Made by a program: the position numbers and the translations under genes
Notes under the pieces: model-generated
Told to the model about the DNA's origin: nothing
Databases searched by the model: none
The model's input: the letters and a program-made list of their open reading frames with translations, nothing else
In this document: positions 1 to 6,025 of the stretch, in pieces
Numbering within the stretch: position 1 is the stretch's first letter
Layout of the letters: the number at the start of each line of letters is the position of its first letter
Origin: Caulobacteraceae bacterium
GTDB taxonomy: Bacteria; Pseudomonadota; Alphaproteobacteria; Caulobacterales; Caulobacteraceae
Assembly: GCA_020852035.1 (NCBI GenBank)
Contig: JADZBR010000229.1
Location: forward strand, 1 to 18,426
DNA: 18,426 nt
Reading direction: 5' to 3'

Positions 1-470
1 AGCGGGCCGAGGACGCCTGAGTCCGGGTCGTGCGAGGCGCTCTGGCGCACGCCGCGGAAACGGCCCGGCGCGGCGGCGATATGCGCCTCCAGCTGCCCGG
101 CCACCCCGTCGCCGAGGGTGAAGTCGGCGCGGCCGACGATGCCGGCGCAGGCGCGGGTGGCGCCATAGCGGCCGCTGGCGGCCATCGCCGCCACGCCGTT
201 GACGAACTCGGTCTCGCCGATGGGTTTCAGCACGTCGGGGCCGCCCTCGCGGTACATGGCCCCGCACTCCACGAAGACGGTGGCGACGATGTTGTGGCCG
301 CTGCCGGTGTCGACCAGGAGCTCGTCGAGCAGGTAGCGGGCGGCGGGCAGGATCGCGAGGGTGAAGCCGTGGTCCGGCGGCGGCGCGCCGGCCGGCGCGG
401 GCGGGCGGTCCCACAGGTGATGGTGCGGATCGACGATCGGCAGGTCGGGTTCGAGGATCTGTTCGGTCAT
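1..470 (-). CDS. Amidohydrolase family protein (metal-dependent, TIM barrel), 3' end off the window
   Basis: Reading the minus strand from the ATG at 470, the frame stays open to the window edge, giving 156 codons of an incomplete protein. Near the N-terminus it has D14-P-H16-H-H18-L-W-D, the HxH metal-binding signature of the amidohydrolase-2 (PF04909-like) TIM-barrel hydrolases, a family that includes lactonases and decarboxylases acting on ring-cleavage products. The start is supported by a GGAGGG Shine-Dalgarno about 9 nt upstream. It lies 39 nt after the small membrane protein gene and is the last visible gene of a minus-strand catabolic-looking run. The visible part retains the metal-binding motif, unlike the second amidohydrolase at 1667-2620. 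The remaining ligands (later His and Asp) are outside the window. The substrate is unknown; a cyclic or lactone intermediate is only an inference from the neighbours. Confidence 0.85.
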   Translation of the reverse strand, partial: MTEQILEPDLPIVDPHHHLWDRPPAPAGAPPPDHGFTLAILPAARYLLDELLVDTGSGHNIVATVFVECGAMYREGGPDVLKPIGETEFVNGVAAMAASGRYGATRACAGIVGRADFTLGDGVAGQLEAHIAAAPGRFRGVRQSASHDPDSGVLGP

Positions 471-509
471 GCGTTTCGTCCCTCCGGCCGCTTTGCGGGT
501 CCTGGCGTT

Positions 510-815
510 CTAAAGACAGCTATCGCCCAGGGTGCAGGCGAGAACCAGCAGAATGGCCATCGCCAGCGGGTAGGCGACCGCCGGGAAGGTCGCCAGCAGC
601 CACCACTGGCTATGGTCGTGAATGGCGATCCAGACGATCACGCCCCACAGCAGCGCGCCGATCCAGAACAGATAGGCGAACGGACCGAAGGTCACCGCGA
701 GCCAGCCATAGGGCGCCAGCACGAGCCAGGCGGTGAGGGCGGCGGCGATCGCGATCGCCAGGGCAGGAAGCCAGAACGCCGGCGACCGCAGCCAAGGGCG
801 GGTCGGCCTATTCAA
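510..815 (-). CDS. Small integral membrane protein, unknown function
   Basis: A 101-residue hydrophobic protein that I do not recognise. It shows about three membrane-spanning stretches, around residues 13-33, 38-64 and 71-94, many Trp residues, and a short tail with two cysteines (ACTLGDSC). The only plausible start is a TTG at 815 lying inside the end of the alpha/beta hydrolase gene, so the two genes overlap by 8 nt. No clear Shine-Dalgarno is seen, which fits translational coupling to the hydrolase. Very hydrophobic composition over a full short frame argues for a real gene rather than a shadow. It could help uptake or anchoring in the surrounding catabolic operon, but nothing in the sequence shows this. 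Confidence 0.6.
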   Translation of the reverse strand: MNRPTRPWLRSPAFWLPALAIAIAAALTAWLVLAPYGWLAVTFGPFAYLFWIGALLWGVIVWIAIHDHSQWWLLATFPAVAYPLAMAILLVLACTLGDSCL

Positions 816-1599
816 ACGCCGGCATGTCCATGACGCCGTCGAGGAAGTCGAACACCGCCGCCTTGGTCAGGGCGTGCGGGATGGCCGAGAAATGGTCGCA
901 ACCGGGGATGATCGCATCGCGGCCGTCGGCGAAGGCGGCGGCCAGGCGGGCGGTGTCCTTCGCCCCCTCGTCGCGCTGGCCGGCGACGACCAGCACCGGG
1001 ACGGGCAGGGCGGCGAGGGCGGCGGGGTCGAGCCTGGGGTTCTGGAAGCGGGCGTGGGCGGCGAGCGCCAGGCGGTCGTCGCCCTGCTCGTCGGCGAACT
1101 GGCGGAAGCTCTTCAGGAAGGGATTGGCGATGCTCTCGGGGTCTTCGGCCAGCATGGCCTGGGACATCAGATCGCCGCGCTCGGAGGCGCCGCCCTCCTC
1201 GAGCATGCCGCCGCCGACGCCGCCGAGGATCAGGTTGGAGAACCGCTCCGGCGCGGCCAGGGCCGCCGCCAGCGCCACCCGCGCGCCCATCGAATAGCCG
1301 AAGAGGTCGACGCGCTGGGCGCCGAGGTGGTCCATCAGGGCGAGCACGTCGCCGGCCATCAGCGGCCGGGCGTAGAGATCCGCATCGTGCGGCTTGGCGC
1401 TCTCGCCGTGGCCGCGCTGGTCGTGGGCGATGCAGCGCATCCGCCGCCGCTCGAAGGCGCCGTACCAGCCTGTGCGCCGCCAACCCTCGGCGCGGTTGGA
1501 GGTGTAGCCGTGGACCAGCAGGATGGTCCGGTCCACCCCGCCGGCCGGCTGGATGTCGTCGTAGGCCAGCGTCAGGCCCTGGTGTTCGAACGTCGCCAT
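808..1599 (-). CDS. Alpha/beta hydrolase (enol-lactonase / esterase-like)
   Basis: A 263-residue single-domain alpha/beta hydrolase. Visible landmarks are the oxyanion-hole stretch VHGYTSN at residues 29-35, HDQRGHGES at 59-67, the nucleophile elbow GYSMGA with Ser103, the acid in AGQRDEG (Asp210) and the catalytic His236 in GCDHFS. Size and layout match 3-oxoadipate enol-lactonase and related C-C or ester hydrolases of aromatic catabolism, but these families cannot be separated by eye. No signal peptide is seen, so it is cytoplasmic. The frame is open further upstream to 1689, but I chose the ATG at 1599. It has a GGAG Shine-Dalgarno at normal spacing, the family homology starts there, and the longer version would overlap the upstream gene and add a low-complexity Arg-rich stretch. 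Its stop overlaps the start of the small membrane protein. Confidence 0.88.
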   Translation of the reverse strand: MATFEHQGLTLAYDDIQPAGGVDRTILLVHGYTSNRAEGWRRTGWYGAFERRRMRCIAHDQRGHGESAKPHDADLYARPLMAGDVLALMDHLGAQRVDLFGYSMGARVALAAALAAPERFSNLILGGVGGGMLEEGGASERGDLMSQAMLAEDPESIANPFLKSFRQFADEQGDDRLALAAHARFQNPRLDPAALAALPVPVLVVAGQRDEGAKDTARLAAAFADGRDAIIPGCDHFSAIPHALTKAAVFDFLDGVMDMPAFE

Positions 1600-1666
1600 G
1601 AGGACTCCGATTAGGTCACGGGGCCTCGCCCGTCCATTCCCGGCGCGGCTTGCTCGCCGCTCGTCT

Positions 1667-2620
1667 TCAGCCGTCGAGCCCCAGGACACGCGCGGCGTTC
1701 GCGCCCATCCACTTCTCGCGCACGCTCTGCTTCAGCGGCAGCTCGTCGGTCTCGGCGACCAGCTGGTGGAGCGGCACGTTCTGCGTGCCCCAGCCGGTGG
1801 CGAAGATGATCTTATCCTGCAGGCTGCGGGCGCCGTAGTAGATCAGGGCTTCATAGCCCGCGCCGGGCGCCAGCAGGTGCCTCACCCGCTTGCAGGCGAA
1901 GTCGATGTAGATGTTCTGGTGCCGTCCGGCGATGGCGCAGGTTTCGGCCACCCACGGCCAGCCGGTCAGGCCCGCCACGATCTTCAGCTCCGGGAAGCGC
2001 ACCGCCACCTCGTCCAGATAGCGCGGATGGGCATAGTCGTAGGGGCGGTCCGAGAGCAGGTGCAGCCCGGCGGTGATCCGCACCGGGATATCCAGCTCGA
2101 CGCATTTGGCCAGGAAGGGCCAGTAGGCCGCATCGTTGATGTAGCGGCCTTCGCGATAGGACGAGATCTCGAAGCCGCGGCAGCCCAGCTCGCGCACGCC
2201 GTGCTCAAGCGCCGCGACGCCGTCCTCGCCTTCATCGCCCCAGATACGGAACCAGGGGATCAGCCGGTCGGGATATTCGGCGGCGAACCTGGCCACGTCC
2301 GCGTTGCTGGCCCGGCGCCCGGCGTTTCCGATGCAGGCGTAGCGCACCTGGGCGGTATCCAGCATGGCGATGACCTGTTCGTGGCTCATCGCCCGGCCCA
2401 TGTCGACCTCGCAGAGCTTCAACGCCAGCGAGGTCAGGCCGTCGGCCTCCTTGGCGGCGTTGAACTCCTCCAGGCTCATGCCGATCTGCGCGGCCCAGCC
2501 GGGCGCCATCTGCTGGGCGTAGCCCTCCTTGTCGAAGCCGCGGCCCGACCGGATCAGCCGCACGGTGTCCTCGACCGCCTCGCGGGTGGGCGTGTCGCAT
2601 TCGAAATCGATGATCATCAT
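1667..2620 (-). CDS. Amidohydrolase-fold protein with apparently lost metal ligands
   Basis: A 317-residue protein with the overall pattern of an amidohydrolase-2 TIM barrel: an N-terminal I-D motif, a central GFEISSYREG strand region, PVRITAGLH, ELKIVAGLTGWPW and a C-terminal IIFATGWGTQN followed by a helix. The motifs are recognisable but the usual metal-binding residues are replaced. The N-terminal D-x-H-x-H reads D5-F-E7-C-D9. The PVxxHxG histidine position carries Thr, the GHxGWPW histidine position carries Leu, and the FGTD aspartate position carries Gly. The protein may therefore be metal-free, use an altered site, or be non-catalytic. Two ATG codons are adjacent (2620 and 2617); I use the first. 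It is 67 nt upstream of the hydrolase start at 1599 and in the same orientation, so probably co-transcribed. Fold assignment is fairly secure; activity is open. Confidence 0.85.
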   Translation of the reverse strand: MMIIDFECDTPTREAVEDTVRLIRSGRGFDKEGYAQQMAPGWAAQIGMSLEEFNAAKEADGLTSLALKLCEVDMGRAMSHEQVIAMLDTAQVRYACIGNAGRRASNADVARFAAEYPDRLIPWFRIWGDEGEDGVAALEHGVRELGCRGFEISSYREGRYINDAAYWPFLAKCVELDIPVRITAGLHLLSDRPYDYAHPRYLDEVAVRFPELKIVAGLTGWPWVAETCAIAGRHQNIYIDFACKRVRHLLAPGAGYEALIYYGARSLQDKIIFATGWGTQNVPLHQLVAETDELPLKQSVREKWMGANAARVLGLDG

Positions 2621-2713
2621 GGCGTGTCTCGGAAATGAACGTCCGGGTCCCAGGACCCCAATCCGCGCACCTTAGTGCGGCGCAGCCGTTCCGCGGCAGT
2701 CTGATTTTCCCGC

Positions 2714-2742
2714 GGCGCGACCACACCCGATTGTGGAGCGCC
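2714..2742. terminator. Hairpin between two minus-strand gene groups, possible terminator
   Basis: In the 126-nt gap after the hydrolase stop at 2747 there is an inverted repeat. Outer arms GGCGC/GCGCC (2714-2718 and 2738-2742) enclose inner arms CCACA/TGTGG (2721-2725 and 2732-2736), with a 6-nt loop and a small bulge. It sits immediately 3' of a gene, as a terminator would. However, no run of U follows on either strand, so an intrinsic terminator is only one possibility; an mRNA-stabilising end hairpin or chance are others. Confidence 0.35.
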
Positions 2743-2746
2743 GGAG

Positions 2747-3619
2747 TCAGTCTTCCAGGAAGCCCTCGACCGCTTCCATGAACACGTCGAGCTTGTCGTG
2801 GTGCACCCAATGCCCGGCGCCTTCGACGTTCAGCAGGTCGGCGTTCTTGAAGTGGGCGATGCGGCCGTCCTCGACCGGGTCCGAGGCCCAGGATTCGGTC
2901 CCGCGCACCAAAAGCACCGGGGCGGTGATGCAGCTCCACAGCCGGTGCTGCTCCTCGTGCGACAGGCCGCAGACCCCGCCGCCCCAGCGCACGTGGTTGT
3001 CGAACTTCCAGGAGTAGGTGCCATCCTCGTTCTGGTGGGCGCCGTAGATAGTCAGGTGGCGCGCCTGCTCGGGCGACAGGTGCGGGTTCTCCTCGGCCAT
3101 GCGGGCGAAGGCGTCCTCCAGGGTGGCGTAGCGGCGCGGGGTGCGGCCGGAGTTCTTGCGGCGGTTGTCGATCCAGGCGCGCAGGCGCTCGTCGATGCCG
3201 TGGCGGGCTTGCTCGGCCTCCATCGTCGGCGAGGGGCCGAGGCCCTCGATGGCGACCACCTTCTTGATCTGGTCGGGATAGGCGCCGCAGTAGTTGAGCG
3301 CGATCCCCGCGCCCAGCGAGTGGGCGATGATGGTGACCGGCGCCATGCCCTTCTGATGCACGATCTGGGCGATGTCGTAGATGTAGGCCGGCATGTCGTA
3401 GCCGCCGCCGCTGGCCCAGGCGCTGTCGCCGTGGCCGCGCAGGTCGGGGGCGATGATGTGGTAGCGATCCTTCAGCCGCTCGGCGACCCAGTCCCAGTTG
3501 CGGCAGTGGTCGCGCCCGCCGTGGACCAGCAGCAGCGGCGGGGCGCCCTCGTTGCCCCAGTCGACATAGTGCAGGCGCAGCTGCTGGGAGAAGTAGAAGT
3601 GGGAGGTGGGGCCTTGCAT
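2747..3619 (-). CDS. Alpha/beta hydrolase paired with a Rieske oxygenase
   Basis: A 290-residue alpha/beta hydrolase. It shows LLLVHGGRDH (oxyanion hole, residues 30-38), APDLRGHGDS (57-66), the nucleophile elbow AHSLGAG with Ser101 and the catalytic histidine in GAGHWVHHD (His270). The acid residue is less clear: Glu242 or Asp247 in RGTESWASDP. It has no signal peptide and no extra domains beyond a cap region around 125-225. The frame continues upstream into the oxygenase gene, but the ATG at 3619 is chosen because the conserved part starts shortly after it and it leaves a normal 23-nt gap after the oxygenase stop. The tight pairing with a ring oxygenase suggests the two act in one pathway, for example hydrolysis of a ring-cleavage or ester product; this is inference. 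Confidence 0.88.
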   Translation of the reverse strand: MQGPTSHFYFSQQLRLHYVDWGNEGAPPLLLVHGGRDHCRNWDWVAERLKDRYHIIAPDLRGHGDSAWASGGGYDMPAYIYDIAQIVHQKGMAPVTIIAHSLGAGIALNYCGAYPDQIKKVVAIEGLGPSPTMEAEQARHGIDERLRAWIDNRRKNSGRTPRRYATLEDAFARMAEENPHLSPEQARHLTIYGAHQNEDGTYSWKFDNHVRWGGGVCGLSHEEQHRLWSCITAPVLLVRGTESWASDPVEDGRIAHFKNADLLNVEGAGHWVHHDKLDVFMEAVEGFLED

Positions 3620-3642
3620 CCGCTTTCCGTAGCGGCGGCGGA

Positions 3643-4734
3643 TCAGCTTTTCCAGCGCAGGGTGGCCGGTTCGATCGGGTTGGCGAAGGGGCGTTGCTCG
3701 GCGCGGCTGGCGGACCACTCGCGCTTCAGCTGTTGATACCACTTGGCCTGACGGTCGGCGTCGTCGATCCAGAGCAGGGCGGGGTCGTAGCGCAGGCCCT
3801 CGTTCTGCAGGTTCACCATCGCCGCGTCCTGGCGCAGGAACGCCTTGGCTCCGGCGGCGAAGAACGGCTTGATCAGGCTGAACACCGGATGATCGGACCA
3901 GGTGATCTGGGTGATCTTGGTCTGTTTGTCATTCAGCGGCGTCAGGCAGGTCAGCGTCAGCACCTGCCGCGCCCCGGCGGTGATGTGCTCCCAGCGCAGG
4001 CCCGGCAGGCGGAAGGTGATCTCCGTCGTCGGCGAGCCCAGGAGGCGATATGCGTAGCTGTTCTTCGACGGCGGGTGGCGGACCATCGCGAACCCCGCCT
4101 CGCGCGGCTCGAAGCGCTTGGCCTTCTCGTGCTGGCTGCCGGACGAGCGCCACCACCACTGCTGATGCACGTAGGGGCCGTGGGCCGGGTCCATCAGCCC
4201 GACGACGGCGTGGTCGATGTGCGCGTCGAACACCATCTCATCGACCAGCTTCGGCCCGCCGCCGGCGACGCCGTCGAAGGTCGGCGGCGGCTGGTCAGGC
4301 TCGCCTTGCCCGATCCAGACGAAGACCAGCCCCTGGCTCTCGGCGGCCGGATAGCGGCGCACGCGGATGCGCTCCGTCTCCACCTGCTGGTCCGCGACCA
4401 GCGAGGGGATGGCCGCGCAGGCGCCGTCGGGCCGGAAGCGCCAGCCGTGATAGGGACACTCGACGCTCTCGCCGCCGCCGGGCTCGGCCACGATGCGCCC
4501 GGCCGAGAGCGGTGCGGCGCGATGCGGGCAGATGTCGCGCAGGGCGAAGACCTCGCCGGCCCGGGTGCGGCCGAGCAGCACCGGCTCGCCGAGCATCTCG
4601 CGGCGCTGCAGGGCGCCCGGCTTCACCTCGCGGGCCAGGGCGGCGAACCACCAGATGTCCGCCAGGAAGCCCTCGCCGAAGCGCGAGGGCTTGGCGCGGG
4701 CGGCGGCAGTGGGCTTGGCGTCGCCTTCGGGCAT
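3643..4734 (-). CDS. Rieske [2Fe-2S] non-haem iron oxygenase, alpha subunit
   Basis: A 363-residue aromatic-ring-hydroxylating or O-demethylating oxygenase. The N-terminal Rieske domain has C69-P-H71 and C93-P-Y-H96, the CxH...CxxH pattern that binds the [2Fe-2S] cluster. The C-terminal catalytic domain has D182-P-A-H185-G-P-Y-V-H190, matching the D-x2-H-x4-H bridge and iron site, and a likely carboxylate ligand D303 in RQDAAM. The length fits the single-component alpha subunits of the vanillate demethylase/phenylpropionate dioxygenase-like group, which take electrons from a separate reductase. No reductase or ferredoxin gene is visible here. It is the first gene of the minus-strand run, facing away from the parDE promoter across a 193-nt gap. 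The start at 4734 is the first ATG of the frame; its Shine-Dalgarno is weak. The substrate is unknown. Confidence 0.93.
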   Translation of the reverse strand: MPEGDAKPTAAARAKPSRFGEGFLADIWWFAALAREVKPGALQRREMLGEPVLLGRTRAGEVFALRDICPHRAAPLSAGRIVAEPGGGESVECPYHGWRFRPDGACAAIPSLVADQQVETERIRVRRYPAAESQGLVFVWIGQGEPDQPPPTFDGVAGGGPKLVDEMVFDAHIDHAVVGLMDPAHGPYVHQQWWWRSSGSQHEKAKRFEPREAGFAMVRHPPSKNSYAYRLLGSPTTEITFRLPGLRWEHITAGARQVLTLTCLTPLNDKQTKITQITWSDHPVFSLIKPFFAAGAKAFLRQDAAMVNLQNEGLRYDPALLWIDDADRQAKWYQQLKREWSASRAEQRPFANPIEPATLRWKS

Positions 4735-4843
4735 TGGGGTTGCTTAGCGCCGAAAGCGGTTCGCCGGAACGAGGAAGTGCGGTGAGCAGAGCCTTCGGCA
4801 GGGTTGATCTGAACCTGCGCTTCGTTCTGGCCTCGATCACCCG

Positions 4844-4861
4844 CCGACCAAAAAGGGTCGG
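4844..4861. other. Short inverted repeat in the divergent intergenic region
   Basis: CCGACC (4844-4849) and GGTCGG (4856-4861) form a perfect 6-bp stem with an A-rich 6-nt loop. It lies between the oxygenase start and the parDE promoter. No poly-U follows in either direction. It may be a regulator site for the oxygenase operon or chance. Confidence 0.25.
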
Positions 4862-4876
4862 AAGCGGGTTGATTTG

Positions 4877-4906
4877 TTGGCAAAGATTGTCAATCTTTGC
4901 TATAAA
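4877..4906 (+). promoter_or_regulatory. Sigma-70-type promoter of parDE
   Basis: TTGGCA at 4877-4882 and TATAAA at 4901-4906 are separated by 18 nt. This is close to the bacterial consensus and stands out in an otherwise very GC-rich window. The ParD ATG follows at 4928. The perfect palindrome at 4880-4900 overlaps the -35 element and fills the spacer. Confidence 0.7.
4880..4900. promoter_or_regulatory. Palindromic operator overlapping the parDE promoter
   Basis: The arm GCAAAGATTG (4880-4889) is followed by a single T (4890) and its exact reverse complement CAATCTTTGC (4891-4900), so it is a perfect 10-bp dyad. It sits between the -35 and -10 elements. In the ParD family the ribbon-helix-helix antitoxin, often with its toxin, binds such operators and represses its own promoter. 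That this dyad is the ParD site is inferred from position. Confidence 0.7.
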
Positions 4907-4927
4907 CCGAAGGGTGAGGTGACTCCC

Positions 4928-5179
4928 ATGGCCACGATGAACGTCTCCCTGCCTGACGCCATGAAAGAATGGGTCGAGGGGCGATCCCAGACCGGGCGCT
5001 ACAGCAACGCGAGCGACTATGTCCGCGACCTGATCCGCCGCGACCAAGAGCGCGACGAGAAAGTGCGCGCCATGCAAACCTTGATCGACGAGGCGATTGA
5101 AAGCGGGGTGAGCCCCCGATCGATGCAGGAGATTCTCGCCGACGCTCGCCATCGGTCCAGCGTGGGTCATGGCCTATAG
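4928..5179 (+). CDS. parD: Antitoxin of ParD family (ribbon-helix-helix)
   Basis: An 83-residue antitoxin. The N-terminal ATMNVSLPDAMKEWVEGR and the following YSNASDYVRDLIRRDQ match the ribbon-helix-helix DNA-binding domain of the ParD/CopG class, with the beta strand (NVSL) near residues 5-8. The C-terminal half (about residues 42-83) is the part that in the family wraps the toxin. The ATG at 4928 is chosen because a GAGGTG Shine-Dalgarno precedes it at suitable spacing and the conserved domain starts there; the frame opens further upstream through the promoter. It overlaps the toxin start by 11 nt (5169-5179), the usual coupled arrangement, and is preceded by its own promoter and palindromic operator. 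Confidence 0.92.
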   Translation: MATMNVSLPDAMKEWVEGRSQTGRYSNASDYVRDLIRRDQERDEKVRAMQTLIDEAIESGVSPRSMQEILADARHRSSVGHGL

Positions 5180-5474
5180 GCTCAGCCGAAGGGCTGACGA
5201 GGACGTCGTTGCGATCTACGTCGAGGGCGTTCGCGAGTTCGGCGCCGATCAGGCAGAGACCTACTATGCGGGCCTGGTTGAGACCTTTTTGTTCCTGGCC
5301 GAGTTTCCGAAAGCCGCTCGGGAACGTACGGAGACCCGTCCGCCCGTGCGCATCCATCCCTACCGTTCCCACATCGTTGTCTATGTCATCGAGGGCGACG
5401 ACATATGGATCCTGCGCGTCCGGCACGGACGGGAAGACTGGAGCAACGACCTTCGCGAAGGCGGCGCAGCATGA
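5169..5474 (+). CDS. parE: Toxin of ParE family (RelE/ParE superfamily)
   Basis: A 101-residue toxin. MAYRLSRRADEDVVAIYVEG and the middle FPKAARERTE...VRIHPYRSHIVVYVIEGDDIWILRVRHGREDW follow the ParE pattern: a first beta strand, two helices and then a sheet ending in the RVxHGRxDW signature. Characterised ParE proteins inhibit DNA gyrase, unlike the ribosome-dependent RelE toxins; whether this one does so is not visible. The ATG lies within the last codons of parD in another frame, so the pair is translationally coupled. It ends 63 nt before the convergent stop of the cupin gene. The frame looks intact. Confidence 0.92.
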   Translation: MAYRLSRRADEDVVAIYVEGVREFGADQAETYYAGLVETFLFLAEFPKAARERTETRPPVRIHPYRSHIVVYVIEGDDIWILRVRHGREDWSNDLREGGAA

Positions 5475-5537
5475 TCGAGACCACCGTCGCGCCACCCTGT
5501 CCGTCCACACCCTTGATCGCCTTCGTCGACCCGGCGG

Positions 5538-5999
5538 TCAGCCGCCCGGATAGGGCGAGCCGTCCTTGTGCGTGAAGCGGCCGTCGGCGTTGGCGCTCAT
5601 CATGTCGATGTCCGAGCAGGTGGTGAGGTCGGCCATGTCGCGCGAGCCGACCTCCAGATAAACCGCCGTCGTATCCGAGCGGTTGATCATGTGGTGGCCG
5701 TCGCCGCTGTTCTTGGGGAAAGCCGCGCAGTCGCCGGCGCGCAGCAGGGTCTCGCCGGCGTCCTCGATCAGCACCAGTTCGCCGGCCAGCACATAGACGA
5801 ACTCGTCCTCATGCGAATGCCAGTGGCGCTGGCTGGACCAGTTTCCCGGCGGCAGGCGCATCAGGTTGACGCCGAAGTCCGCAAGGCCGCTGGCGTCGCC
5901 CAGGCGCTGGCGGATGCGGTCGGCGCAGGGCTCCTGGAACGGCGTCGGATAGCCGACCCCTTTGCGCTCCGGGACGGTGGCGAGGTCGATCTTCGGCAT
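5538..5999 (-). CDS. Small single-domain cupin protein
   Basis: A 153-residue cupin. Motif 1 is visible as H59-W-H61 followed by E66 and G73, and motif 2 as G89...P95...H102-x3-N106. The set H59, H61, E66 and H102 can bind a metal ion. Cupins of this size may be sugar-binding, isomerase, dioxygenase or sensor proteins and the sequence does not say which. The ATG at 5999 has a GGGAGA Shine-Dalgarno. The frame continues upstream into the alpha-glucosidase gene, but that part is a shadow. It is the last gene of the M20 peptidase-glucosidase-cupin operon, with a 26-nt gap after the glucosidase. Its C-terminal half has SDTTAVYLEVGSRD, usual for cupins whose neighbours act on small molecules. Confidence 0.88.
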   Translation of the reverse strand: MPKIDLATVPERKGVGYPTPFQEPCADRIRQRLGDASGLADFGVNLMRLPPGNWSSQRHWHSHEDEFVYVLAGELVLIEDAGETLLRAGDCAAFPKNSGDGHHMINRSDTTAVYLEVGSRDMADLTTCSDIDMMSANADGRFTHKDGSPYPGG

Positions 6000-6025
6000 G
6001 GCGGTCTCCCGGCGGGCTGCCGATC

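Noticed and set aside
30..833. Long plus-strand frame covering the amidohydrolase and membrane protein genes
   Set aside because: Composition is Gly/Arg/Ala-rich with no domain. It is the complement-strand shadow of GC-rich genes on the minus strand, and the same explains the other long opposite-strand frames across the window.
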